A stretch of DNA of 64,000 nucleotides, from the NCBI GenBank assembly GCA_019721035.1, contig JAHEAA010000007.1:20740-84739 (forward strand), in the 5' to 3' direction. Positions 16,508 to 23,968 of this stretch are shown in pieces. Position numbers and translations under genes: made by a program. The notes below the pieces were generated by a model. It was not told where the DNA came from. It saw nothing but the letters and a program-made list of their open reading frames with translations, and made no database searches. Position 1 is the stretch's first letter. Every line of letters begins with the position of its first letter. Source of the DNA: Candidatus Sysuiplasma acidicola (lineage in GTDB: Archaea; Thermoplasmatota; Thermoplasmata; Sysuiplasmatales; Sysuiplasmataceae).

Positions 16508-17137
16508 ATGACAGGGCGAGATGTAGCCTCGAGCAACAGTTTCGTAGCTGGAGAAGTGTCAAATGCAGGAAATGCCGGTTTCCCCTCTTATACGGGCCGT
16601 CTCCTCCGCTGGAGTTTTATACTCGGCATAGTCCCGCCCGTCGCGCTGATTTACGCGCTATCAGTCAAAAGCCTCGTCTTCCTCGAATACGTGCATGTGA
16701 TTACTGGCGCGACATGGACGGGATTCGACCTCTTCATGGGCTTAATCATGTCAATGGTTTTCAGAACACTCGAGCCAAGGGCCAGGGTGGAAGTTGCCAA
16801 GAGGCTCACACCGCTGAACTTCTTCGCCGTCCCTTCTCTTGCAACAGTTGCAATAGTGGCCGGCATATATCTGGCAATCAGACTTGGCGCTTTTGTACTG
16901 ACTTCGCCGTGGATAATCGGGGCGGGCATTGCTGTCCTGGTCCTTACCGTACAGGGCTTCGGCATCTTCCTGCCGAACAGCGTCAGGATATTCATTGAGG
17001 TGTCGAAACCGGTTCCCGACCAGGAGAGGATAATAAGACTAAACATGTTGAACATAAAACTTGCAGGCGTGCAGGCTGCATTCCAGGTTGCGATTATATT
17101 CATCATGGCGCATATCGCAGTGCTCGGGGTGGGCTAA
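16508..17137 (+). CDS. CopD/DUF2269-like integral membrane protein
   Basis: Membrane protein of 209 aa with a 30-residue polar N-terminus and five hydrophobic segments. The segment with EYVHVITGATWTGFDLFMGL near residue 60 resembles the first helices of CopD and DUF2269 proteins, where a conserved His in the membrane may bind metal or haem. It is followed after 0 bp by a 65-aa membrane protein, so the two probably form a complex. The ATG is the first in frame; the AT-rich box lies 45 bp upstream, leaving a leader of about 20 nt without a clear Shine-Dalgarno sequence. A copper or redox role is inferred. Confidence 0.7.
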   Translation: MTGRDVASSNSFVAGEVSNAGNAGFPSYTGRLLRWSFILGIVPPVALIYALSVKSLVFLEYVHVITGATWTGFDLFMGLIMSMVFRTLEPRARVEVAKRLTPLNFFAVPSLATVAIVAGIYLAIRLGAFVLTSPWIIGAGIAVLVLTVQGFGIFLPNSVRIFIEVSKPVPDQERIIRLNMLNIKLAGVQAAFQVAIIFIMAHIAVLGVG

Positions 17138-17335
17138 ATGGTGTTAAGCGCACTCATTGCTGCTCTGCTGTTTGCAGTGGCATTTCTTTCAATATATATG
17201 AGCATCTATGCCGGGGCTGCAAGGAGTTTTCACAGGGGTGAAATCGACGGAAGGGGCATTCGTATTCTGAGACTCGGTATCCTCGGGCATGTCGTTATCT
17301 TTGCACTTATCGCTTTTACAGCATTCCTGATTTGA
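17138..17335 (+). CDS. Small membrane protein partnered with the CopD-like protein
   Basis: Protein of 65 aa with two hydrophobic helices (about residues 3-24 and 44-64) joined by a basic loop (AARSFHRGEIDGRGIR). The ATG directly follows the stop of the previous gene, which implies one transcript and translational coupling. A T-run at 17391-17399 about 55 bp downstream could end transcription. No family recognised beyond its place in the pair. Confidence 0.75.
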   Translation: MVLSALIAALLFAVAFLSIYMSIYAGAARSFHRGEIDGRGIRILRLGILGHVVIFALIAFTAFLI

Positions 17336-17390
17336 CCGAAATAATGTCGAGGCAGGTGTGTTATAACTGCGGGGTTGAACGCTTCGACAT

Positions 17391-17399
17391 TTTTTTTTC
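17391..17399 (+). terminator. T-run terminator of the CopD-like pair
   Basis: A run of nine T residues 56 bp after the second stop codon, of the kind that ends transcription in archaea without a strong hairpin. Between here and the DoxX start nothing coding is supported. Confidence 0.45.
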
Positions 17400-17622
17400 A
17401 ATCTCGCCCTGTCTATGATGTCTGCGAAATTCTGGAACGGCAGGCGTATCAGTCCCACGGGCGCACTGGCAGATGACTTTTTTCAGGTACTGGTTGCTGC
17501 CTCATGTGCCTTCAGCTCAACCTGAATACATCATGTCCAATTGTCTGATTCTTACATATTATGCGTATTGTAATTACAAATCATTAATGCGTGCGCGGAG
17601 AGATGGAATTTCAGGCGATATA

Positions 17623-18195
17623 ATGGTTGAGTTAAATACGACTGTCTTGAACAAAACGCTGGAAGTCAGTGAAGGTGCTTCCCTGACCTGGTTCGCAAGG
17701 AACAGCATGAAGCTGGCACGCATATCTGCCCTCCTATTCGGACTGATTTGGGGGCTCGATGCATTCTCTAAATTCTATTTTGATACACCGTCGCAGCTCC
17801 CCGGGTGGATACAGGATGCGTCCACGGGTCAGCCTGCCTGGATACTGGGATGGTATACCTTCTGGTACCAGGCTTCCCTGACAAACTCAGCGCTCATGCT
17901 TTACGGGGCAGGAGCTGCCGAAGGAGCGCTCGCATTTGCGCTCATATTCGGCTTCGCACGAAAGCTTTCGTACGTCGTCGGTCCGTTTCTGAGTTTCCTG
18001 ATATGGGCTGTGCCAGAAGGACTGGGAGGACCCTTCGGCTCAGGATATACGGATCCAGGGTCTGGCGTCGTCTATCTGGTCTGTTTCCTTGTGCTCATGG
18101 CATTGAATGCCACGCACGGCACAGATCCATATACGATTGACGCGCACATCGAGAAGAAATACGGATGGTGGAGGAAAATAGCGGAGTTCAACTAA
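17623..18195 (+). CDS. DoxX/DoxD family membrane protein
   Basis: Membrane protein of 190 aa with four hydrophobic segments, related to DoxD/DoxX, the large subunit type of archaeal thiosulfate:quinone oxidoreductase and of terminal oxidase accessory proteins. A first-helix WGLDAFSKFYF motif (about residues 42-52), a WYQASLTNSALMLYGAG block, and LIWAVPEGLGGPFGSGYTDPG near residue 125 are typical. The open frame extends to 17473, but the extra part is not hydrophobic in a sensible way and contains the AT-rich promoter-like stretch near 17570; ATG 17623 is preferred. With TauE/SafE upstream this suggests sulfur-compound handling, but substrate is not provable here. Confidence 0.8.
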   Translation: MVELNTTVLNKTLEVSEGASLTWFARNSMKLARISALLFGLIWGLDAFSKFYFDTPSQLPGWIQDASTGQPAWILGWYTFWYQASLTNSALMLYGAGAAEGALAFALIFGFARKLSYVVGPFLSFLIWAVPEGLGGPFGSGYTDPGSGVVYLVCFLVLMALNATHGTDPYTIDAHIEKKYGWWRKIAEFN

Positions 18196-18378
18196 CTCAT
18201 CTCCTCCACATGTTCTGCTGAACGAAATCTCTTCCCGCCTTCTTTTCCGCGCGCAGAGTGAAGCATCAGGTCACAATAGTGTTTACGCTATGCGCGCGCA
18301 TCTTCGACGGGCTGACCGTACGCAACTATTGACGGCAGGTCAATCTTCGACGATGAAAGAGCTGGCGCAAGCACCTTA

Positions 18379-21300
18379 TCAGTCCGGCGGCTCAATCTCG
18401 GCCGGTTTGGGCGGTCTTGGTGGCGGATGTGGCTTTCCCGGTGTGCTGGTCTGCACGGACGTTGAACTTATTGTGAATTCAGTCATATTGTGATTGTAGT
18501 TTCCTTGTATGTCGAACGCGGTCGCGGTGAAGTTATATGTGCCGTCCGGGAGCACTGTTTCGTTTACGATCCATGTGTAGGTGTTTCCATTCACGGCCAT
18601 GGGCGGAGAAATAACGTACGCGTAGCCACCGCTCGTATAGTTTATGGTTCCGGCCACATTCTTCAAATCACCGGATCCGAACGGGCTGAAAATATTCGAT
18701 GTGATATAGACTGTACTGTTATGAGCTGTGGCCATCAGTGGCGACATATCCACTGGATTGTAGACGGGCAGAGCCAGGGATATCGGATAATCCTGGCCGC
18801 TGTGCAGCAGGATGGCATAACCTATGTTGGTGCCTGCAGTCTGAAGCATGTACCAGGAGACGGACATGGAAATGTAGGCACCCGATGGCAGGACGCCGGA
18901 TTCGGCAAGGAATGGCACATTGTATTCCACAACCGATCCGTCCGTGGGAAGATTCAGCGTCAGTGAAGCGCTTCCGATCGCATACTGTCCCGCGTTTACG
19001 CCGACGTCAACTGTCACAGGAACGGATGTCAGATTTCCTGAACCGGCCAGCGGCTGCAGGGAAAGGAAGAAATGAACATAGCTTGTGTTGACCTGCGACA
19101 GATATAGGCTTGCTGACGTTGGCTGATCCAGGCTGAACTTCCAGGTACTCGGGCCAAGCACAGGTGCGAGATAGAAACTGTTGAAATCGTTCTGACCCGA
19201 CGGGAAGGTCGTGTTCATGCCGAAGCTTGTGGCGCCGGAGCTGGCGGCGGATGAGACATGCTGTGCATATAGTGCAACTACCTGCGGATATTCCAGGAAA
19301 ACAGTGGTCGGCGGCGTTGGATAGAATGTGCCAAACAGAACGCTGCCATTCTCGTAGCCTATGCCGCTGCCCGCTACTATTTCGCGTGAACTGCTGTTGT
19401 ATGCTGCTACGCCGTACGGGTTGGGGAAGAAGTACGGCGGTGAATATGAGCCGTATATGTTTGTCTGTTCCAGACTCATCTCGGAGGCTACTGGATAGAA
19501 TACCCCTCCTCTCACATAGCTCATGTTTCTGAACACTGCGGGTCCGAGTATGTTGTACTGGCTTGTTACGCCGAGTGCCGAAACCAGAAACTCCGGCGCA
19601 TTGCGCCCGCTGCCTGTAGCCGCTGTCGAGTAGGTTGCAACGGTGACGGCATTGACCCTGAACGACCACTGATATGGGGAAGTTTCAACTATTGTGTAGT
19701 TGTTGAACGTGCCGTTCGTTCCCGCACTCCCCGCGATCCCGTAATCGGTGAATGCCGTTCCAAATTGACTGCTTGATGGTATGATGCTGTAGAACCAGGC
19801 ACCTGACGGGATGAAATTGTTGACGGCATAACCCAGCATCAGTGTAGTGCCGTCGGAGAGTTTTTCACTCACGTAGAAGAGATTGGAGGATGAACCTACA
19901 GCTCTGTCCGGCAGGACGGTTTGAACGACGGCAGAAATGCCCGTGTTGTTTGTGCTGTTGAAGTCTCCGTAGGCACCGGCAACGTATCTGTATTCGGCAA
20001 GTTCACGGGCAAGGAATGATACGTCCGGACTCCCGATACCCGTCACTGGATCCCATCCGTGGGAGGCATTGTAGTAGCCGCCCGGGCCGTTGAATCCCAC
20101 AGTTACATCGTGGAAGCTGCGGTTGTAGACAGGTGAGTTCAGTATACTGTACAGCGCGGGATTGAGGAAGCCCAGTTGCGTTCCCTGCACAAACGCAACG
20201 TACGAGTCCATGGTCGCCACCATGCCTCCCCATGCCGGAGAGGCAAAGCTGGTTCCGCCAAATAGGTATGACCCCCCAGTCTGGCCGTTGAATACGAAAT
20301 CGTTACCTCCGAACATTGCGTTTGCTGAAACGTCGGGAATTCCCCGTTCACCGGCGGCAGTTCCGTTGACCGGAAGTCCGTATCCTGTCTGCCAGTACGG
20401 TCTGGGGAAGATGACGCTGTAACCGCCGCCGGTATATCCGTCCCATGCCGTCTCATTGACCATAGCGACGGGGTTGAAGACTTCAGGGACTTCCGGCGGG
20501 CCGTTAAGCGGGTTGCTGACCGTCGACACTGTTCCGTTCATGAAAATTGTCGTGCCGCCGACTGCAGTTACATACGGGTCATCGGAGGGCCAGAGCACTG
20601 ATCTGGGAACGCTTGCGTCATAACCCGCAGAACCCTGATCTCCGGAAGCGGCAAGTACCGTTATACCTTCCGCAGCCGCCATCTTGAAGAACGGATGCAT
20701 GTAGGTTGCAAACGATCCCACTTCGGGTTCGGGGGCTCCCCAGCTGTTTGAGATGACGTTCGCGAGCTGATTCGTGATGAGATAAGCGACGGTCTGAATC
20801 AGAGTGTAGCCTGCATCCGGCGACACCACTGAAATAACGTTCGCCTGAGGCGCAAAACCGTGAGACAGTTCGGCGTCAAGCGAGGTCTCCACTTCCCACA
20901 GACTGATGGCAGCATTGAGCGACTGCGTCACGGTACCGAGCAGATTCGGTTGCCCGAACGGATACATGGTTTGAAACGAAGCCGGGGATGGAAGATTGTA
21001 CAGGCTATCGTAGGTGGCCATATCTGCTGCAAGAGTCGGATCACCGTACGCATCCGTCACGGCGACAGTCTCGTATTGCCCCTGGTATCCGCTGTTCATC
21101 AGCGCCGTCTCATTGTAAGCGAGCTGCATGGCATACGGAGTGTATGGAGGTTGCGGAGATGCTGCTCCTCCGAAGCCGTTGTTGGACGCGTTCACTGCCT
21201 GGCTGACTGTCATATTGGACGCCGGATTGACGAGCAGCATTGACTGTAGGTAGGGATAATTGGAAAAACCGATTGCACCGCTTATCATCCCGGAAAATGA

Positions 21301-21918
21301 GGACGGCACACAGACTGCTTCCGTATTGAAATAATATGCACCCATCTGCGTGTCGTAGAGCTGAATGCTTGTGTTGAACACCGTGTCAAACTGGGTAGCA
21401 GGGCCGTACAACTGCATGAACAGTCTGTCGTTTCCCGGCACGACTGTTATGCCGTTCGAACTGTAGTATGCCGCAATCGACTGGTAGACAGCCGCACTCG
21501 GTTCAAAAAATTTCATGAATGAAGCATGTGACATGTAGTGTCCGTACTCGGGGCTTGCCGGATTGGATACCTGCCTGAGGAACTGTGAAAGCAGAGTGCT
21601 GTTGACCGTGTCGAGTCCCAGAAATACCGTTATGTTTTCGCCGATCAGCGGTCCAATGGCGAGCGAGCCTGACGGAATATAGGAAACACTACCCTGCAGT
21701 TCGGAGAGCGAATTTGAGGAAACAAGCGAATCAGTTGTGGATGTTATTGATGAAGGGGTGGTGCTCAATGTCCCGCCCTCACTTGTGCTCCGCCCCAAGG
21801 GCATCTTTGCCGAAGAGATTGAACTGTGGAACACGGGAATCCCGATGCCGGTCATCAGCATAGTCACAATAACGGCCACACCAATAACAAACAACAGCCT
21901 GCTTCGTTCATGAGACAT
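18379..21918 (-). CDS. Membrane-anchored sedolisin (S53) peptidase 1
   Basis: Acid-active serine-carboxyl peptidase exported from the cell, 1179 aa. An N-terminal hydrophobic segment (residues 8-29) serves as signal or anchor. The pro-kumamolisin activation domain spans about 75-215. The catalytic domain (about 255-680) shows Glu344 and Asp348 in the ETSLD motif, the oxyanion Asp near 427 in ASGDQGS, and Ser near 557 in GGTSFASP; a GIGSPD calcium-site segment follows near 640. About 450 residues of beta-rich, Asn/Thr/Ser-rich sequence come next, ending in an unusual Pro-rich tail. The gene diverges from a TrmB-type regulator; a TTAAATA-like box lies about 30 bp before the ATG. Confidence 0.92.
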   Translation of the reverse strand: MSHERSRLLFVIGVAVIVTMLMTGIGIPVFHSSISSAKMPLGRSTSEGGTLSTTPSSITSTTDSLVSSNSLSELQGSVSYIPSGSLAIGPLIGENITVFLGLDTVNSTLLSQFLRQVSNPASPEYGHYMSHASFMKFFEPSAAVYQSIAAYYSSNGITVVPGNDRLFMQLYGPATQFDTVFNTSIQLYDTQMGAYYFNTEAVCVPSSFSGMISGAIGFSNYPYLQSMLLVNPASNMTVSQAVNASNNGFGGAASPQPPYTPYAMQLAYNETALMNSGYQGQYETVAVTDAYGDPTLAADMATYDSLYNLPSPASFQTMYPFGQPNLLGTVTQSLNAAISLWEVETSLDAELSHGFAPQANVISVVSPDAGYTLIQTVAYLITNQLANVISNSWGAPEPEVGSFATYMHPFFKMAAAEGITVLAASGDQGSAGYDASVPRSVLWPSDDPYVTAVGGTTIFMNGTVSTVSNPLNGPPEVPEVFNPVAMVNETAWDGYTGGGYSVIFPRPYWQTGYGLPVNGTAAGERGIPDVSANAMFGGNDFVFNGQTGGSYLFGGTSFASPAWGGMVATMDSYVAFVQGTQLGFLNPALYSILNSPVYNRSFHDVTVGFNGPGGYYNASHGWDPVTGIGSPDVSFLARELAEYRYVAGAYGDFNSTNNTGISAVVQTVLPDRAVGSSSNLFYVSEKLSDGTTLMLGYAVNNFIPSGAWFYSIIPSSSQFGTAFTDYGIAGSAGTNGTFNNYTIVETSPYQWSFRVNAVTVATYSTAATGSGRNAPEFLVSALGVTSQYNILGPAVFRNMSYVRGGVFYPVASEMSLEQTNIYGSYSPPYFFPNPYGVAAYNSSSREIVAGSGIGYENGSVLFGTFYPTPPTTVFLEYPQVVALYAQHVSSAASSGATSFGMNTTFPSGQNDFNSFYLAPVLGPSTWKFSLDQPTSASLYLSQVNTSYVHFFLSLQPLAGSGNLTSVPVTVDVGVNAGQYAIGSASLTLNLPTDGSVVEYNVPFLAESGVLPSGAYISMSVSWYMLQTAGTNIGYAILLHSGQDYPISLALPVYNPVDMSPLMATAHNSTVYITSNIFSPFGSGDLKNVAGTINYTSGGYAYVISPPMAVNGNTYTWIVNETVLPDGTYNFTATAFDIQGNYNHNMTEFTISSTSVQTSTPGKPHPPPRPPKPAEIEPPD

Positions 21919-22110
21919 GTAAGCCTGAAATCATGGAATCGTATTTAACCGAGTGTTTGTCACGTCCAGACAGACAGCGGCCTACGTTCAGTCTGATTGA
22001 CTTGACAGAAACGAAGGACTCGAAGCTTCAGAAAGCACTTGCCACACGCTACCCCGAAAGTGCCGATCAATTTTTCCGGCAAACAACAGCCTGTGTTCCC
22101 GTGCATCACC

Positions 22111-22118
22111 TATTTAAT
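22111..22118 (+). promoter_or_regulatory. TATA box deciding the start of the TrmB-family gene
   Basis: TATTTAAT centred 27 bp before the ATG at 22142; it favours that ATG over the one at 22127 for a leaderless message. Confidence 0.5.
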
Positions 22119-22141
22119 GTCGCATCATGCTTTTGGCAACG

Positions 22142-23017
22142 ATGAAATACGCGCATTTTCTTGAAATTTATCAGGAGCTCATAGCCTTTCTGGGCAAGGG
22201 TCGCCTCAGCGAGGAGGAATCCGCGTGTTACATCTGCCTGCTTCTTTACGGCAACTCTTCAGTTTCCGCGCTTTCGCGCAGCTGCGGCATCAACAGAACA
22301 AAACTATATGGCATACTCAAGAAACTCGAGTCGGCAGGCATGGTAAGTCAGGTTTCAGTATCTCCCGTCGGGTATGAAGCGGTGCCTCTGGAAACATGTG
22401 TTTCAAGCATACTCAACGAGTATGAACACCAGCTGATCGACCTGCGCAGGGAAGCTGCGGGCATCATCCGCCTGTTTGGTGAAAAACTCAAGAGGACTCA
22501 GGCGATGAATGCCGAGTACTCATCATTCAAGCTGCGGTTCATCGGAGGCACGGGACCGATTTTGAACACGATAACCAGAATGGTTTCGGGCGCGATGAGG
22601 GATGTCGCGATGCTTGTGGACGGCAACAACATGCATCGTATCGAGTCTGTGCTGGGAACAAAAGATTCAAACTCACCTCACACGCCACGGATACGCATCA
22701 TAACCGATCCCTTGCTTGAGGGTTATGCCGAGAGTCTGCACTCACTGGACTCAAACGCGGACATTCTGAGGCGGTATCACGATATATCGGTGTATCCCAA
22801 CTTCATTTCAGCCGACGGCACCGAAATGTTCGTGTTTCTTGACGTGGATCTGACAAGAAAGTACGTTAATTCTGATCAGCAGATAGGCTTCTGGGTCAGC
22901 GACAGGCATTACATTTCAAGAATGATGAAGCTGTTTGAGAAGCTTTGGTCGGGACAGGCAGTTCAACAACAAGGTCCGGATTTGAGTCCAGTGGCACAAT
23001 TGAAACAGAAGCGATGA
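22142..23017 (+). CDS. TrmB-family transcriptional regulator
   Basis: Archaeal transcription factor of 291 aa. An N-terminal winged helix-turn-helix (about residues 20-80) contains EEESACYICLLLYGNSSVS and a recognition helix NRTKLYGILKKLES, typical of TrmB. A coiled-coil linker (about 90-120) precedes a C-terminal ligand-sensing domain of PLD-like fold (about 130-270). Divergent from sedolisin 1 across 220 bp, so it may control that gene, though TrmB proteins more often regulate sugar uptake or metabolism. Start chosen from promoter spacing. Confidence 0.85.
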   Translation: MKYAHFLEIYQELIAFLGKGRLSEEESACYICLLLYGNSSVSALSRSCGINRTKLYGILKKLESAGMVSQVSVSPVGYEAVPLETCVSSILNEYEHQLIDLRREAAGIIRLFGEKLKRTQAMNAEYSSFKLRFIGGTGPILNTITRMVSGAMRDVAMLVDGNNMHRIESVLGTKDSNSPHTPRIRIITDPLLEGYAESLHSLDSNADILRRYHDISVYPNFISADGTEMFVFLDVDLTRKYVNSDQQIGFWVSDRHYISRMMKLFEKLWSGQAVQQQGPDLSPVAQLKQKR

Positions 23018-23079
23018 TACAGCCGCAGTGCAATTGCAGTCACGACAATTGTTGCCTCACAGAATTCCAGCCTGGAGGA

Positions 23080-23598
23080 TTATCCGCGTGCGGTTATCTG
23101 CGAAAGCGACAGGCCGCTGAAGGACGAGAAATCATAGTCATTTGCGTTATATCCTGTTTTACAGTATTCATCGCGGTGTTTGATCAGCAGCCAGGACTCC
23201 TTTCCACGAATGCCAGCGGTGCGGACTAGTGCAAACGAGCCCTGCAGCTTCTTCCCGTACAAGCGGAATTTCAGGTTTCCTTCCCCTAGACTCTTGCTGG
23301 CAACTTCGTCTGCAAGCTCCGGATCGGTTACTTCTTTCCTCGTGCCCCTGCTTACCTCCATCTCAGGAACGTACGTTCCGTCATCCCATATCATCACTGC
23401 CCCGGTTCCAGGCGAACCTCCGGTTAACACTCCTTCGAATGTTCTGTATGCGAGTTCATGATCGCCCGTAGGCATTGCAAGACGCTTTACTCCGCTATCC
23501 AGAGTCGGACCTTTCGGGATGGACCACGAAGGCATGACTCCACCTATTTCCAGCCTGAAATCGTAGTGAAGTGATGTAGCTCTGTGTTTATGCACCAC
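23080..23598 (-). CDS. LigD-type 3'-phosphoesterase domain protein
   Basis: Stand-alone relative of the 3'-phosphoesterase (PE) domain of bacterial DNA ligase D, which trims 3'-phosphate and ribonucleotide ends. All five active-site residues known from Pseudomonas LigD-PE are present: H5, H11, D13, R15 (in HKHRATSLHYDFRLE) and H47 (GDHE). Later family blocks FEGVLTGGSPGTGAV and WLLIKHRD are intact, so the 172-aa domain looks functional. The GTG at 23598 removes only the first residue of the family pattern; the frame is open for about 38 codons further but has no ATG, GTG or TTG there. No ligase or Ku gene is nearby. Confidence 0.82.
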   Translation of the reverse strand: MVHKHRATSLHYDFRLEIGGVMPSWSIPKGPTLDSGVKRLAMPTGDHELAYRTFEGVLTGGSPGTGAVMIWDDGTYVPEMEVSRGTRKEVTDPELADEVASKSLGEGNLKFRLYGKKLQGSFALVRTAGIRGKESWLLIKHRDEYCKTGYNANDYDFSSFSGLSLSQITARG

Positions 23599-23734
23599 AA
23601 AGGCCAGGTTGTGTATCTCCGTGTCTGCCTCACTTCCCTGATCGTGTCCAGGATGGGCAAGGTCTGAATCGATTGATAGCCTTTTGCAGGCTGTTGAAAC
23701 TCAACAGCGCGGGGCTAAAATGCAACGGCCAAAA

Positions 23735-23823
23735 TGGGCTGAGGCGGAATTGAACCGCCGACCTCCGCGTTTCATACCGGGAAGGTTGTAAGCGCGACGT
23801 CATAACCACTAGACCACCAGCCC
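23735..23823 (-). tRNA. tRNA-Val (anticodon UAC) with a 16-nt intron
   Basis: On the minus strand: acceptor GGGCTGG (23823-23817) with TCAGCCC (23742-23736) including a G-U pair, discriminator A at 23735; D arm GTCT-AGTGGTTA-TGAC; anticodon stem TCGCG with CGCGG; T arm GGCGG-TTCAATT-CCGCC. The anticodon loop is CTTACA + A after removal of a 16-nt intron (23786-23771) at the canonical 37/38 site; anticodon TAC is at 23790-23788. The intron can form a 3-bp inner stem (ACC/GGT) and places 3-nt bulges at both cut sites. Mature length 73 nt. A GATTAAAC box lies at 23848-23855. Confidence 0.9.
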
Positions 23824-23847
23824 TTGGCACGACACTAACAAAGCCCG

Positions 23848-23855
23848 GTTTAATC
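23848..23855 (-). promoter_or_regulatory. TATA box of tRNA-Val
   Basis: GATTAAAC read on the minus strand, centred 29 bp before the 5' end of the tRNA. Confidence 0.6.
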
Positions 23856-23968
23856 TTTTTTCTATTGAATATGGTGGTGCTGCATCCTGCATTTGGAATT
23901 CGTCCTCGTTCTCATGATGATGTTGACTGAAGAATGGCATGTCTCCGAAACATGCCGGCTGGTTTACA

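Noticed and set aside
17473..17622. 50-residue N-terminal extension of the DoxX protein
   Set aside because: Covers an AT-rich promoter-like stretch and adds unrelated sequence before the family start.
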